Shown piece after piece: positions 6,039 through 6,225 of a stretch of DNA of 6,225 nucleotides (position 1 is its first letter; every line of letters starts with the position of its first letter). This stretch comes from Pseudomonadota bacterium (GTDB lineage Bacteria > Pseudomonadota > Gammaproteobacteria > Xanthomonadales > Xanthomonadaceae): assembly GCA_023423605.1 (NCBI GenBank), contig JAFAFF010000003.1:1-6225 (forward strand). The letters are read 5' to 3'. The position numbers and the translations under genes were made by a program. Below the pieces are notes generated by a model. That model had not been told where the DNA came from. It was given only the letters and a program-made list of their open reading frames with translations, and searched no databases.

Positions 6039-6225
6039 TCATTTTCGTGGATTCTGCAGGATGGTCAGGCCGACCAGTCGCGAGACCACCAGCGCGACGT
6101 ACATTACCCCGGAAAACTGCGCCAGCATTACCAATGCGCGTGCCTGGGGATGGACCGGAACCACGTCGCTCAGGCCGACACCGCTCAGTAAACTGAAGCT
6201 GAGATAAAGCAGTTCCATCCAGGTG
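6039..6225 (-). CDS. C-terminal end of an ion-channel-type membrane protein (K+ channel pore fold), partial
   Basis: Only the last 61 residues are in the window; the N-terminus lies beyond the right edge. The visible part reads as pore helix (WMELLYLSFSLL), filter region (SGVGLSDVVPVHP), then a hydrophobic inner helix (ARALVMLAQFSGVMYVALVV) and a short tail, SRLVGLTILQNPRK, to a TGA stop. This is the layout of the Ion_trans_2 (two-TM potassium channel) domain, including the conserved Asp-x-x-Pro after the filter and the His-Pro-x-Ala-Arg entry to the inner helix. The usual TVGYGD is here GVGLSD, so K+ selectivity is doubtful. The protein sits in the inner membrane. A hairpin terminator follows seven bases after the stop, so it is probably not co-transcribed with the regulator downstream. 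The family call is fairly confident; conductance and ion are not. Confidence 0.8.
   Translation of the reverse strand, partial: TWMELLYLSFSLLSGVGLSDVVPVHPQARALVMLAQFSGVMYVALVVSRLVGLTILQNPRK

Noticed and set aside
5250..6191. 313-residue plus-strand open frame crossing the intergenic region
   Set aside because: It runs over the winged helix, the terminator hairpin and the channel tail. A real gene would not be expected to span that terminator, and no domain is visible.

Overview
The window looks like a chromosomal segment from a GC-rich gammaproteobacterium of the Xanthomonadaceae (Lysobacteraceae), most likely Stenotrophomonas or a close relative. This rests on the base composition, the style of the TonB-dependent receptor, the winged-helix/TM/PD40 regulator and the ion-channel tail. 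It is inference from family knowledge, not a database match. All four genes I can support lie on the minus strand, so transcription reads from the right edge to the left.

In transcription order: (1) 6225-6039, the last 61 codons of a small membrane protein ending in a K+-channel-type pore and inner helix, with a non-canonical filter. (2) 6038-5790, a 249-base intergenic region. It holds a nested, apparently bidirectional terminator hairpin and then the upstream region of the next gene, which contains a 13-base inverted repeat. (3) 5789-3408, a 793-residue CadC/ToxR-like one-component membrane regulator: OmpR-type winged helix, one transmembrane helix and a large periplasmic PD40/TolB-like beta-propeller. 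(4) 3407-3283, a 125-base gap with a perfect 6-bp inverted repeat and two well-matched direct repeats 22 bases apart, just upstream of the next gene. (5) 3282-2383, an AraC-family regulator of 299 residues. (6) A 47-base gap. (7) 2335-1, a TonB-dependent outer-membrane receptor, complete at the N-terminus and cut by the left edge after 778 codons.

The most coherent functional reading is a regulator-receptor pair: the AraC protein, whose own upstream region carries candidate operator repeats, sits directly upstream of and co-oriented with the receptor. It may control receptor synthesis in response to the imported ligand or a derivative. The ligand cannot be read from the sequence. The membrane winged-helix protein and the channel are separated from this pair by larger gaps and may be independent. 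I see no mobile element, CRISPR array, tRNA or rRNA. The long plus-strand open frames are typical GC-rich antisense shadows.
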